Positions 11,694-22,931 of a stretch of 64,000 nt of DNA are shown here, one piece after another (the first letter of the stretch is position 1; every line of letters starts with the position of its first letter). The notes under the pieces were generated by a model, which saw nothing but the letters and a program-made list of their open reading frames with translations, had not been told where the DNA came from and searched no databases. The stretch comes from Jaapia argillacea MUCL 33604 (Eukaryota > Basidiomycota > Agaricomycetes > Jaapiales > Jaapiaceae). The position numbers and the translations under genes are program-made. Location of the stretch: positions 309,164 through 373,163 of the forward strand of contig KL197726.1 of assembly GCA_000697665.1 (NCBI GenBank). The letters run 5' to 3'.

Positions 11694-12894
11694 GTTTGGG
11701 CTATCCGATGATCTGCACAGCCGAGGCATTGATGAAAATTGTGCAGTTGGCAGTTTGTTGGCAGTTGCGAACAATGAGAACAGGCACAACGTGGCGCAAC
11801 GCCGAGGCCAGGACGTTGGAGGGCTATGATGTAATTACAGGACGCCAAGGCATTCGTTTACAAACGTCAAGTTCGAGGTCAAGACGACGAGATGTGATTG
11901 AGCAGGCTGGGTCTTCAGTGAACTCAGGTGTTCATACTGAGGCCCAACTGAGGCCCGAAGGGTAAATGGTATCATCGACGAAGGCGAAGGCACCGGAAGG
12001 AAACAAAGGAATCCAGGGGTCGTTCGTAGCCGACGTTGTGGAACCATGGCAACCAAGCAGGTTCACGCGGGACGCTTCCCAAACAGGAAAGATCATATTT
12101 TTTTGGCTTTGACGCTCGCATGTTGCTCGCACGCCTGTTCTGGGCGACCCATATTGCGGGAAGTCCTGCCTCCTCATCTCCCTGAAAACTTTCCTAGGCT
12201 TGATAAATGAACTGCATCCAGGTGCATCGTAACTACAATTGATCCGTGGCTCACGTTCGGCGGGCGGGACTATGTACTTCAGCTTTCACCATCAAGGAGG
12301 GACAGTGTCCACAGCTAGGACTCTAATAGGAGATGTGATAACAGCATATCCGCTCGGTCGCGCTGGTTTATGGATGAACTAGAAACAAGCCGAAGGTCAT
12401 GGGACGGGCTATGCGGGCGAGATGTGAATCCAGCGCCACAAGATCGTATAACCATAATCGGGTTCAACATCTTGGCTATGTTCCGCAGGTGAATCGTTGA
12501 ATCAGAAGAACGGCGATCCAGAGATTCGTCATTCAAAAGAAAGTTCGCCAGAGCCGCGCAGACTTCATGTGATCAACCATAGATCAGTCAAACGGGGAAG
12601 TCGGAAGCAGCACCGCTGATGGAGTCCATTATCTACCCCTCCAAGGGTCGGAAGGAAGGTAGTTTACAGGTTAAGGGAGTTAATATAGCTGCAACTGTAA
12701 GTGATGAGGCAATAGTGGCCATAGCATCTGTGAACGGTCACAGAGCCCAAGTGCGCAAACCGCCTATCAAGAGGTAATAGAGATCATGGACCTTCGTGAT
12801 GAAACAGCGAATAGGTCTGAAGCACGAAGATGCCAGAAGGGAGAACACTTGCTCTTCTAGGTGTGGTGAAAACAGGGTATAACGGAGCTAGGTT

Positions 12895-13466
12895 TCAGTT
12901 GAAACTCCATTTGATTTTGATCACACCCTGGTTGAGGGATGCGAAGTGTTCGAATAACGACGGCGACATGTCTGCAAGAACACTGTCAGTCACAGGGAAC
13001 CCCTCCGGCCAAGAATCAATCTCACCGAGACTACCATGACCACAACCTGGGCATTTGTCGACAATTGCTGCAGTAGTCACCTTCCCAGTTTGCGTATCAG
13101 TGATTGTCATGGTCTGTGCAAGGCGTTGGTCAAGATTCATGACGAAGAGGATGACAAGAGGATGTACCTTTTCGCAATGTTGACCGTTCCCGTAAAGGCC
13201 GGCATCCAGTGCGACGACAAAATCGGAGTTCTTGTTGCGCTTTCCACAGGCGCCCATACCAACCTCGTACCATGTTCCCTAAGCGGAAGAGACCAAGTTC
13301 AACAGAGCACCATCAGTCATCGGAGGAGAGGACTAACCTGTCCAGTGTATGAGGTCCGTTTCTCAATGCTGCGAGCCTCCTCCTCGACAGGCACGGGTGC
13401 GGACAGTACGCAAAGGATGGCAGCGAAGAAGGCAACAATCAAGAAAAGAAGTCCGGTGCGAGCCAT
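12895..13466 (-). CDS. RlpA-like double-psi beta-barrel secreted protein, copy 2
   Basis: Exons from the minus-strand start: 13466-13338, 13278-13168, 13113-13026 and 12971-12895, 405 nt and 134 residues. Signal peptide, Pro-Val-Glu-rich linker, dibasic site and barrel domain match copy 1 (GTWYEVGMGACGKRN, VDKCPGCGHGSLDMS). All three introns sit at identical positions and phases. Both copies are intact, so both may be expressed. The protein is probably exported; whether it binds cell wall or inhibits proteases cannot be decided here. Confidence 0.87.
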
Positions 13467-13616
13467 GATATCCGAGGGTGGTTGGTATAAAAGAATGTGG
13501 TGGATAAAGGAGTGTTGGAGACCTTTTGGTCAAAACAGGAGAAGAATAAGAGGAAACAGAGACACGACAGAGGCCAATGAGGGGGAAAAGAATAGAGCGA
13601 AGTTTTTTGCGTCCAT

Positions 13617-13623
13617 TTTATAG
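13617..13623 (-). promoter_or_regulatory. TATA box of RlpA-like copy 2
   Basis: TATAAAA on the minus strand about 150 bp before the ATG, in the same sequence context as the element before copy 1. Confidence 0.45.
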
Positions 13624-14290
13624 CGGGTTGGGCGCCCGATACTCGGCAGAGCTTTGGCGTGGCTTCTTTCGCGCAAATTGAACCCTGCCACGGCGAATGG
13701 GAACTGGCGCAGCGCCGATGCCAGCGTACTTCTCCGACATCGACCCTCTCTTGACCCTCGAGAGATGCTGGACTGCAGCTAGAGGGTCATGATGTATTAA
13801 GTAATTGCAGAACACCAAGAAATCCTATTTCACATAACAACCAAGCAATCGTGGTAGATTGGTTCGCAGAATAGTCTGAGGTGTCATTGACAGAAGCTAG
13901 GCTACTCAAGCATTCCAGCTGACAATTGGAGGAGGAGGCTGGGGAAGAGATCCAGCTTGTGAAGCCATAGCGACCAAGGAGGTCAGGCGAGACGCTTCCC
14001 AAACAGGAAGGATCGTATTGTTTGGCTTCGCTTGAACAGCGATTTGTTGCCGTCCACGTATTTCAAGTCTTCTCCCGTCAGATCTCTATTATTCTCTCGA
14101 CGAGCCCACTCGAATCTCCAGGAGAATTTGGGCGGCACGGGTGCTCGTATTTGTGCTTCCGCCCGTCCCGCCAGTTGCTGATTGTGGTCGACAGCTTCCC
14201 TGGCCCAGTGTCTTGACTAAATCACCAGTGGCTCAGGTTCGCCAGTACAACTTCATCTTCCGACCATCCGAAAGGGCACGTGGCCACATC

Positions 14291-15034
14291 AACTGAATGT
14301 TCTTGCTAGTAACACATACACAAACCTTCACAAACGGAGTTACCAGTTACTGTGGATTAATGCTTCTGGTGGTTTGCCCGACAGTATTAACTCATGACAT
14401 GTGTGCGCGGCTGGCACACATCCTGAACCGGTGTTATCATGGGCCTCCCAGTATCTCTTCGCCGACTATCGCGCCCACGCTTCAGGCGATCGATTCTTGT
14501 AACTCTGAAGGAGGGGTTCCGCTTTACCTTGATCAACCAGAACCTTCCTCTTGATCCATCCGAGCCATGGATTGCAGGAACCAAATCAGACCGACGAGGT
14601 GGGGGAGCGCCCACTCTCCGCCTTCGAGGTATCTCTCGCTGTCCAGCACATACACACAGCACCTTCCATAGTGCGAATCCGCCGGGGCGAATATGTTCCA
14701 CCCTTCACTGCTCCCCAAAGGAAGGCCAGATGCGAACAGGCGAAGGTGGCCACTTGTCGCGCCGATGTTGGGAGCATCGTGGTGCCAGGTGAGTATCAGT
14801 GTCGTCGAGAGACGAAGAGCTCACTAATGGGGGTTTCCACAGCAGGCATTAGATTTATACATGAATTAGAACCAAAGCAAAGGCCAGGGGACGGGCCATA
14901 CGGTCCAGATACACACATCCCCTGACCTGCAGCATAAATTGCTCGAGATAACCACCACCGCCGACGGCTCCAAGCGTCCCACGAGCCCCCCAACCTCCCG
15001 CCTCCACGTCGTGAAGAGATCATCCCATTTTCGT
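14291..15034. other. intergenic, no supportable gene
   Basis: Overlapping open frames of 85-124 codons exist on both strands between 14,300 and 14,925, but none has a recognisable motif or a consistent exon model. Confidence 0.4.
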
Positions 15035-15716
15035 CTACTCGCTCTCCGAGATGAGAGCAACAATCATTCTACAAGTTTCCCCAAAACGTGAGTACCTGGA
15101 AAATGAAGTGTGGGAATGGAAAACGGACCGATAGAGATAATAGAAGAACGAGAGCAAATAGAAGCCAAGCTTGATGAAGCTCTCCTTCTTATGCCCTGAT
15201 AGTGTTCTGAAAATCTCCGTCGCGTCGTACATGTGGTTCTTGTTCCTAATCCTGGATTGCGAAAATGTCAGAATCTCCATAGGTCAAATCTCGCCGTCCG
15301 GGGGAAGGTGGTGGGAGAAGAGGTAGCAGAACGCACTTGTTGATATTGAATGCGAGGAGAGGAGCGTTCAAAAGGAAGGCTGTCCATTGACCAGAGAGTA
15401 GGAAGAGTATCGTGAGGAAAGCGTGAGCAACGTTCTCTGGGAGCACAAACTGCGGAAGGTTGATGAGCGACAAGTAGTGGGTAATGGATAGGAAACCGAA
15501 GAACCACGCACTTGATTAAGCTTGTTGCAAAGGTCTATGGGGTTGATGTAGTCGCATTCCAGGTCCGAGAACATGATGATCTGCAGGGAAAAATGAGGCC
15601 GTGAGCACCGGGCTTCGCTGAAGTACGTTCGGCAAGTCACGCACGAAGAACACCATAGTGAACAAGAGTCCAGCAGCCATCAGCACCGCGAAAAGGAATA
15701 ACCAGCCTGTATACAT
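15035..15716 (-). CDS. ERV14: Erv14/cornichon-family COPII cargo receptor
   Basis: Exons from the minus-strand start: 15716-15645, 15580-15512, 15449-15337, 15251-15129 and 15068-15035. They total 411 nt, 136 residues, against 138 in yeast Erv14. The family packs transmembrane secretory cargo into COPII vesicles at the ER. The first membrane segment (GWLFLFAVLMAAGLLFTMVF) is followed by the conserved cytosolic DLECDYINPIDLCNKLNQ. A second hydrophobic stretch (FLTILFLLSGQW) and a third (FNINKIR region) come next, then DATEIFRTLSGHKKESFIKL and the last hydrophobic segment with the C-terminal acidic tail. All introns are GT-AG. Confidence 0.95.
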
Positions 15717-16196
15717 GTTGGAAGATAGGGAGAGAGTTACAGATCAGTTAGTGACGCAACTCCTCGAGGGGTGTGGCTGGCATCGCACCTGCACCGCCCA
15801 TTGTGTCCGAATTCGTTCAAGGTCTCAAAAAAATAATCAAAAATGTGATAGGGAGTCAAGAAAGACGATAACAGCGATGGAGACAGTGAAGGAGGGCTGA
15901 CGACGTGGAGACGTGTTTTGTTGACTGGTGGAAAACGGCTGAAGTTGGCTATGCCTGTGATGGTGTCACGTTACGTGACGCATAACATCGGCCCGCACAC
16001 ACGCCCCACAAGAACTCTCTTCGGCTTTCCGATATCTTTTGAGGTCAAACAATGGGTCTGCTTTGTTGTAGCTAGCAGGACTGGTGGAGGTGTGAGCACG
16101 GAATGAGGGGAAGAAAGTAGCAGCGAGGCTCGTAATGATGTAAATGCAATCTGAATGTGAAGAGAAGTCGACATTGGGTGAGCAGCATCATCTCCT
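15717..16196. other. intergenic between the ERV14 gene and the retrotransposon
   Basis: 480 bp; no gene seen. The right part is original 3' flank of the F-box gene, displaced by the retrotransposon insertion. Confidence 0.5.
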
Positions 16197-16210
16197 TCAC
16201 TGTCTATCGG
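16197..16210 (+). repeat. target-site duplication, left copy (LINE copy 1)
   Basis: TCACTGTCTATCGG is repeated exactly at 17784-17797. The first T may be shared with the (ATC)n tail, so the certain duplication is 13 bp. Confidence 0.8.
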
Positions 16211-17783
16211 GCACCAGGCCACCAAGACATCCCGGGAAATGAACAGGCTGATGCACTCGCCAAGGACGCGGTCACACTTGACGGTGATAACCAACACGCA
16301 ACGTTGGCTCATGCTCGTCGTATGGCGAAGGAGGACATTCTCCGCGAGTGGCGAGAGGAGTGGAAGCGCAGCCCGCACCAAGGACGCTATGCACCATCCA
16401 ATCGAATTCCTCCATCATTCAAGCTTCGCGACCATTTTGAATATCTGAGGCGAGAGGTATACGGGAGAGTCACACAATGCAGAGTAGGACATGCATTCAT
16501 TGGCGAGTATTATGCTCAATTTAACATCCCCGAACCGGTTGACTGCCCTTGTGGAGCAGGGTACCAGACGAGAGAGCATGTCCTAACGGAATGCCCGCGA
16601 TACGAAAACATGACACTACCTATATGGCGTATCGCCTGGGTTGTCACTTCCGGTGATTCTGGGAACCACCAAGGGNNNNNNNNNNNNNNNNNNNNNNNNN
16701 NNNNNNNNNNNNNNNNNNNNNNNNNNNNNNNNNNNNNNNNNNNNNNNNNNNNNNNNNNNNNNNNNNNNNNNNNNNNNNNNNNNNNNNNNNNNNNNNNNNN
16801 NNNNNNNNNNNNNNNNNNNNNNNNNNNNNNNNNNNNNNNNNNNNNNNNNNNNNNNNNNNNNNNNNNNNNNNNNNNNNNNNNNNNNNNNNNNNNNNNNNNN
16901 NNNNNNNNNNNNNNNNNNNNNNNNNNNNNNNNNNNNNNNNNNNNNNNNNNNNNNNNNNNNNNNNNNNNNNNNNNNNNNNNNNNNNNNNNNNNNNNNNNNN
17001 NNNNNNNNNNNNNNNNNNNNNNNNNNNNNNNNNNNNNNNNNNNNNNNNNNNNNNNNNNNNNNNNNNNNNNNNNNNNNNNNNNNNNNNNNNNNNNNNNNNN
17101 NNNNNNNNNNNNNNNNNNNNNNNNNNNNNNNNNNNNNNNNNNNNNNNNNNNNNNNNNNNNNNNNNNNNNNNNNNNNNNNNNNNNNNNNNNNNNNNNNNNN
17201 NNNNNNNNNNNNNNNNNNNNNNNNNNNNNNNNNNNNNNNNNNNNNNNNNNNNNNNNNNNNNNNNNNNNNNNNNNNNNNNNNNNNNNNNNNNNNNNNNNNN
17301 NNNNNNNNNNNNNNNNNNNNNNNNNNNNNNNNNNNNNNNNNNNNNNNNNNNNNNNNNNNNNNNNNNNNNNNNNNNNNNNNNNNNNNNNNNNNNNNNNNNN
17401 NNNNNNNNNNNNNNNNNNNNNNNNNNNNNNNNNNNNNNNNNNNNNNNNNNNNNNNNNNNNNNNNNNNNNNNNNNNNNNNNNNNNNNNNNNNNNNNNNNNN
17501 NNNNNNNNNNNNNNNNNNNNNNNNNNNNNNNNNNNNNNNNNCCCCATGCATTGCGAACGCAAACCCAACTGGGCGAGCGGCCATGTACATTGCCTCCTAA
17601 CCACCCCCTCCACGATATCATTTTGAAAACACCCTATAACTTACTCAGATAGAATAGACCCCGACTCACTGGTTGTTACTTTCAAGAACTGTAGTAGGCA
17701 CAGATTCGGTGTAGCAGCCACCGCGTCTTAGCTCGTAGTTAGCTTGTAGCGGGATACAAATATAGATTTCATCATCATCATCA
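16211..17783 (+). mobile_element. 5'-truncated non-LTR retrotransposon (LINE) with RNase H end
   Basis: The left junction falls inside an RNase H domain: APGHQDIPGNEQADALAKDA, the last RNase H motif including its catalytic Asp, opens the element. A Lys/Arg/Trp-rich segment and a C-terminal zinc-knuckle-like CPCGAGYQTREHVLTECPRY follow. An 866-base run of N hides the rest. The 3' end is an untranslated tail from about 17,600 finishing in (ATC)5. Target-site duplications flank it. The reverse transcriptase and most of RNase H are missing, so this copy cannot move by itself. The last 170 bp recur unchanged at 58,125-58,297. Confidence 0.85.
16676..17541. other. assembly gap (866 N)
   Basis: Unsequenced bases inside the retrotransposon. 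Open frames reported across the gap are artefacts. Confidence 0.99.
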
Positions 17784-17797
17784 TCACTGTCTATCGG
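17784..17797 (+). repeat. target-site duplication, right copy (LINE copy 1)
   Basis: Exact repeat of 16197-16210. It overlaps the last codons and stop codon of the minus-strand F-box gene. Confidence 0.8.
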
Positions 17798-19001
17798 CAA
17801 CAACAGCCAACAACGTATCTAATGCCTCCTCATCACCTTCTTCCCCATCCATCATTCTTTCAACGGTTCGGTACCCGTTGTATTCTGAGAAAACGGAATA
17901 TCCAAATCTACCGCCTGGAATGTCCTGGGTCCCCTCACTAATCGACTCGCCTCTTTTCATAACCACCTCAACCAACTCCGTGCATTCCTCTGCCAGTTTT
18001 GCAAAAATATCTGACCAGAACCGCTCGGGTTCAAGTTCTTCGTCATCACTGTCGCCATCCTCGAAAACGATGCTGCAAGCTTGCAGCTCGAGTCTCTTCA
18101 GGGTGGCGCTATGAACGAGGATGAAATGTTCTGCATTTGTTAACCCTCCGAAGACGAACATCTGGAGGGTGATGGATTCGAGTTGTGGGTATGCGGTCGC
18201 AACCGGGAAGGAAATGTTGGGCAAGTAACCAATGAGTTGGTCACTCCGAAGCGTGAGCGATGTGAGGTTGGAATGAGCGGGTGCCGGGAGGACTAGCTTC
18301 TGAAAGATGGCTTCCCAAAAGAAAATGAAACCAAAGGCTTCATCGTCGACAATTTCTGGGCCATCGGCGGAGAGCACGGTGATGGAAAGACTGGTGAGGG
18401 AGGAGAAGTGGTCTGGTCGTCCCTGGGAGAATTCCCTGCAGAAAGAGGAGTATGGACTATCGAAGGGACAAAGATTCTTGATTGTCAGGGCTTGGAGGGA
18501 CGGGAGTGGTTTCGTAGCATCGATGAAGCTGAGGACCCTCCGCTGAAAGGCCTCTTGCCCAGAGCCAGTGGGGCCAATGGGAGGCGACTCGTATAAAGAG
18601 GTAAAAGTGATGCAAAGATTGATAAGGTTCGTAAATTTGTGCATCTTGGAACCCAGATCCTCGAATAAAATCCCAATATCTTGACGACAAAAACTGCAAT
18701 CAGGTTGGCTGATCAGGGAAGTAAGCGCAAACAAGGACATACCCTCCAGAGCCAAGTGATCCTCCATTTCGTCGTCCGCCAACACTATCTCTCGAACAAA
18801 CTTCGCTAGGGTCGTTGAATCAGCCAAACACCCCAAAGCCTCTCCAGTGTTGCGAGAGAATGTTAAATGGAAGGTTCGAAAGAGGAGGGGTGAAGCGAGG
18901 TTGCGAAGGGTCTTGTTGCACAAACGGATAGTGGCCATAGTAGTCGGAGCAGCTGAGCGAACGATCTTGTGGACAAGTTCGACAGGTAGGTCGGTGATCA
19001 T
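17784..19001 (-). CDS. F-box domain protein
   Basis: Intronless, 405 residues. An N-terminal F-box (MITDLPVELVHKIVRSAAP, then SPLLFRTFHLTF) is followed by a Leu-rich region and an acidic segment (DGDSDDEELEPE). F-box proteins recruit substrates to SCF ubiquitin ligases through Skp1; Agaricomycetes have large families. An ATG 24 bp upstream (19025) is possible, but the TATA box at 19042-19048 makes 19001 the better start. The TGA stop is completed at the edge of the LINE tail; the pre-insertion sequence also reads TGA there, so the protein is probably unchanged. Confidence 0.85.
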   Translation of the reverse strand: MITDLPVELVHKIVRSAAPTTMATIRLCNKTLRNLASPLLFRTFHLTFSRNTGEALGCLADSTTLAKFVREIVLADDEMEDHLALEGMSLFALTSLISQPDCSFCRQDIGILFEDLGSKMHKFTNLINLCITFTSLYESPPIGPTGSGQEAFQRRVLSFIDATKPLPSLQALTIKNLCPFDSPYSSFCREFSQGRPDHFSSLTSLSITVLSADGPEIVDDEAFGFIFFWEAIFQKLVLPAPAHSNLTSLTLRSDQLIGYLPNISFPVATAYPQLESITLQMFVFGGLTNAEHFILVHSATLKRLELQACSIVFEDGDSDDEELEPERFWSDIFAKLAEECTELVEVVMKRGESISEGTQDIPGGRFGYSVFSEYNGYRTVERMMDGEEGDEEALDTLLAVVADRQ

Positions 19002-19041
19002 GGTGGTTCGAGATGGGAAAAACAAAACAAAAATGCGACTC

Positions 19042-19048
19042 TTTATAG
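19042..19048 (-). promoter_or_regulatory. TATA box of the F-box gene
   Basis: TATAAAG on the minus strand, 41 bp before the ATG at 19001. Confidence 0.45.
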
Positions 19049-20149
19049 AGAGAGTCGTTTGATGGCAAACACCACCAAACCACGCTAGAGAGAAGTGTCT
19101 GAATACGACTCACGGCGGGTCAGGATATTACATGATAAGACTTGGATAAAATGAACCTTTCCTAGGTTTACGAAGGGGTTAACGGGGAAGAAAACGTCGC
19201 CGGAAGAGATGGCCATCCCGGGGAGACGGTGACACGGCTCCAGTCGGACGCTAGAGAAGGTGGAATAAATGTGTCGGCAACGGTGAATATTTACTTGAGC
19301 AAAACCACTTATGGAGTATTGCGATGGGAATGGGGAATGTAAGTCGGATTTCAGACTTTCATCCGTGCCACACCCGTTGAATTGGAGTGAGAAATCATCG
19401 CGTGTCGTGCAGCATGGTTGAGCGCCATTATATTTTGAGAGATGGTGAGCAACAGATCAAGAAAAGAGAGTCACAAAAACAGTGAACAAGGCTTAGCTGA
19501 AAACGTCCTCCCAGGAAGGCAAGGCTAGCAAGCCAACGCGTGGTGCAGATGGTGAGATGTCAAGATGTTGCGCAGGTTCGTCCTCCACGTGGCGGTGAAC
19601 TTGGTTGCAACGTTGGAAAAGTCTCCCAAACCAATCCACCAACCTCTCTGCTGCCGATGGACTCAGACTGACGGACTCCGATGAGGACCTTCGTGAACAT
19701 ACTTTATTTTCTGAAAACTGGACGATCACCGCTGTTCTCCCTGTACATGGCCAAACATATGGATCTCCCTCCGAGTTTACTTGGTCTACGGCTGCATGGA
19801 TCTATTTTCTCACCAGCCTGTGTTCCAAACGGCTTGTTCTTTTTGGTGGCGACGACCAAGAATTTAATGCGTTTATGAGCCGTCCAACGATTTACTCCTT
19901 GATTTCATTGAGCCCAACTGTCACCCTCTCTCTCATGGAATGCATGATCGCAGTATTGCCGAATTCTCAAATTCGCCGACGACGCAGTTATGATATCTAT
20001 CCTCTCTTTTTGAGTTCGGACCATGTATTCATTCGAGGCATCTCATCTCGATTATGACTGAACGGCAAGACCTTCGCCAGAATCAGCTTGCCAGCCGCGT
20101 CCTCTCACAAATTCGTGCGCTCCCCTTCACACATCTTCTGCATCCCATC
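19049..20149. other. intergenic, weak open frames only
   Basis: A 150-codon plus-strand frame (19605-20057) and a 78-codon minus-strand frame (19493-19729) overlap. The minus one reads more like protein (SAAERLVDWFGRLFQRCNQV), but I cannot build a gene from it. Confidence 0.35.
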
Positions 20150-21664
20150 ATGATGTTTCTACCAAAAAGCGGCCTGTCGGCCTTCACCACTCTTTTCATG
20201 TTTTGCGCATTTATCACATTCGCCGCCTGTGCGCCGACGTTCAACTCTAATGAAGTCGGGCCTCGCTTTGCGACTTACACGGACCGCTGGGTTCCAGGTC
20301 AGTCAGGCCCTCCACCTGTAGACGAAGTTCGGGTGAGGAATTCTTCGAATCTAACTCCCTCTGTTACTCATCATTTGTATCAACAGAACTACAATACAAT
20401 GTACATCTCGTCATCGTCATCCACCACTCTCCCTCACCCGTTGCGCTCGTAGAATTCTTTCTTTTCTCCTCCTGTCGGGTCCGGCAGACCAAGCACTGTC
20501 CTGGACCCTTCTACCTCCACCAACTCGGGCCGAAATCAAGTCACAGTACGCTTCTGCTGGCAAGAAACTCCTAGTCTCGGCCTTCGGCAGTACAGATATC
20601 CCCACAACTGAGGGTGCCGACCCCATCAAAACGGCCGATTGGATGGGTGAGTGGGTGAAAAAGTGGGACCTTGACGGGATCGATGTTGATTACGAGGTTA
20701 GTTAACATGCTGTTCCATCTGTATGATGCTGATGCAGTTGCGCGTAGGACTTTGGCGCCATGAATGCGGGTGATGGGAAGGCTGAAGCTTGGCTCATATC
20801 TTTCACGAAGCAACTACGAGTTCACCTTCCTCAAGGCCAATACATCATCACCCACGCTCGTAAGTTTCCGATCAAGTGCTTCTGTTTGCAGCTGACCCAA
20901 TTCATTGGATCGTAGCTGTCGCTCCCTGGTAAGTCTATTTTCTGTTTGCGGCTGACCTCGCTCAGCTCATCTTCGCGACTACTAGGTTCTCTCCGAGTCG
21001 ATGGGGAGGAGGAGGTTATCTCGCTGTCGATTCTGCCATTGGAAATATGGTTGATTGGGTATTTGCTTCTGCCTGAGTATCCCCTTTGCCAATTAACGAT
21101 TCTCATTCATCCCTCGCAGTATAATGTACAGGTGCGTTTGTGACAATCTGCTATTTGAGTACCTCAGCAGAAATCGTACTTTTCCAGTTCTACAATCGTG
21201 AGTCCCCATTTCTCAGTTCTCCCCTTCCCTTGCTAATCGTTTTCGACAGAGGGCATTGCCGCATATATCACTTGTCCGAACCTCCTCACAAACTCGCCTC
21301 CACCCTGGCCGAAAACCTCCTTGTTCGAGATCGCTAGCTCCGGCATCCCGTTGAACAAAATCATTATCGGTAAACCGGCTATCGTAGGAATGGATGCGAC
21401 AAATGGTTGGCTGGATCCGGTCATGTTGTCTTTTTGCCTACGACAAGCGAAAGTGATGGGGTGGAGTGAGTGAGAACTTACTCATGCTTGGAATATTGCT
21501 GATGATGAGCGTGTTCGCGGTGACAAGGTGGTGGTTTAATGCTTTGGCAGGTACGTGCTTTGTAATAACAACTCTCGTGTTGATACTTACTGAGACGCGT
21601 GCAGGCCCCTGAGGCAAACGATCTTATGATGGCGGTGGTCCGCTCAGAGTCTTGGCCTGTATGA
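20150..21664 (+). CDS. secreted chitinase, GH18
   Basis: Hydrolyses beta-1,4-GlcNAc bonds in chitin. Eleven exons: 20150-20332, 20387-20400, 20453-20696, 20748-20859, 20916-20928, 20986-21058, 21120-21131, 21188-21197, 21250-21465, 21528-21550 and 21605-21664. They total 960 nt, 319 residues. A hydrophobic signal peptide precedes the barrel. The GH18 catalytic motif DLDGIDVDYED is complete, with the proton-donor Glu at the exon 3 end. WYNVQFYNQG and the C-terminal GGLMLWQAPE (barrel strand 8 Trp) are spliced from very short exons. No carbohydrate-binding module is seen. Possible roles are hyphal wall remodelling or feeding on other fungi or insects. Confidence 0.92.
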
Positions 21665-22300
21665 TTCTTCGGACGCTGGACGGTTCGACGGAGATCGCTC
21701 GCTCTTTTCTTGACACCCTGCTCCCGTGCTCGCTCTCTGAAGTCGAAAGATACTCTCCCAATTATTCCGTCGAGGTGGCTTTCGATTTTTCGCTTGTATG
21801 CCTGAAATTTGATCCTTTCAATGCACAACCTCCAGTCCGCACCTCTTGACTCGGTTTCTCGGTTCCAGACCCCTTGACAACGTCCCCCTGTGTTCTTACA
21901 CGATCCATAGGATGCCGCTCCGATCTTAATTCGATGTAGCTTCTGTCCTCCCCCCCACTCGTCGGGACAGCGAACTGGCGTAAGCGCGGAAATCCTATCG
22001 TTGCCTTCCCTCGATCGATTAGCTGGCACAATTCCTAGGAAATTCGCTCCCCCGAGGCTCCCGTCAGGCACTCCCTAGGACGGACAAGATGAATCGAAGC
22101 CCTCGTGCTTCCTTCTCGATCATCCTTCCGTCGATCCCCTCTGAAGCCGTGTCAGCCGTTTCTCGATGATCTGTAAGAAATGTATGACGCAACATTTCTT
22201 GTCTCCAAGAAACTATCGCAGCCTTTTGTATCTGGCCCTTCCTCAGCTCGCTAGCACCAATAACTCGTTATCATATTCCACATACCCTCCCACACTTACT

Positions 22301-22528
22301 ATGTCTTTCACCCCCATACGATGTCCCTACTCCAACTGCGTTCGCTGCCGACAGCTCTCCTCCATGATCCCCGCAGGCCCTCAAAACGCTGCACCTTCAC
22401 CGATCAAGAAGCGAGCGACAACCAAGTGGTTCATTGGTCGGGGAGGAGAGAAGAAAGACTCGGCAAGGAGGCCGTCATTGGCAGTGGAAATCGGAGAAAA
22501 ACTGAAAACGATAGGTCAATGGTGGTAG
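22301..22528 (+). CDS. small basic hypothetical protein (75 aa)
   Basis: Single-exon frame with a plausible leader (CT-rich, ending CTTACT before the ATG). The N-terminal part has three Cys (CPYSNCVRC) and the rest is rich in Lys and Arg. I do not recognise it. Short length and absence of homology evidence keep confidence low. Confidence 0.35.
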   Translation: MSFTPIRCPYSNCVRCRQLSSMIPAGPQNAAPSPIKKRATTKWFIGRGGEKKDSARRPSLAVEIGEKLKTIGQWW

Positions 22529-22931
22529 GTGATTGACATGATCTTATACCCTTTGTTACGGTATCGTTGCCACAGCCATCGTACCTTCAAAGGTAGGGTG
22601 CTTTGACTCAGCTTCGATCGAATCTTTGACACGTTTCTGCTAATATTTATGCCGATGAATGTTCGAAAAAGTCGAAAAGGATTGGTGGTAGGTCCTTGAC
22701 GCTAGGGCTAATTGGCTTACCACCTTTAGAAAACATTTCATCCTTTATCTTGTGAATGTACTGACCTTTTTCAGTACTCGAAGGTATCCGTTCCCAAACT
22801 ATTCGATTCACCTTCCAGCCTCAACAGATCCGTGGCCATTATGACTGCAGCTCCCTCCTTAGTGGGTGGGTTCTCGTTTCCTTTCTCATCGTATCTCCCA
22901 TGCTTATCTTTTCTTCTTGGCTTTGGCGGCG

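Larger units (their letters stand above)
10560..14290. repeat. tandem segmental duplication, two units of about 1.8 kb
   Basis: Unit 1 (about 10,560-12,300) and unit 2 (about 12,500-14,290) match in order. Both contain a flank with GAAGCAGC and a following TCTAT/ATTAT block, then a complete minus-strand RlpA-like gene, its TATA box, and a block beginning GACGCTTCCCAAACAGGAA (near 12,068 and 13,989). Similarity is strong in exons and patchy in introns and flanks, so the duplication is not recent. A short stretch near 14,860-14,930 resembles 12,365-12,425, hinting at a further partial unit. Confidence 0.75.

Noticed and set aside
14439-14925. Overlapping frames of 117 and 124 codons
   Set aside because: No domain, no consistent splice model, similar-length frames on both strands.
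16157-17626. Long open frames on both strands between 16.2 and 17.6 kb
   Set aside because: They run through 866 unknown bases. Only the part before 16,676 carries information.
19605-20057. 150-codon plus-strand frame before the chitinase
   Set aside because: No recognisable motif, poor composition, and an overlapping minus-strand frame is at least as protein-like.
21478-22071. 197-codon minus-strand frame
   Set aside because: Overlaps the last exons of the chitinase in antisense, with Arg/Ser-rich composition and no motif.
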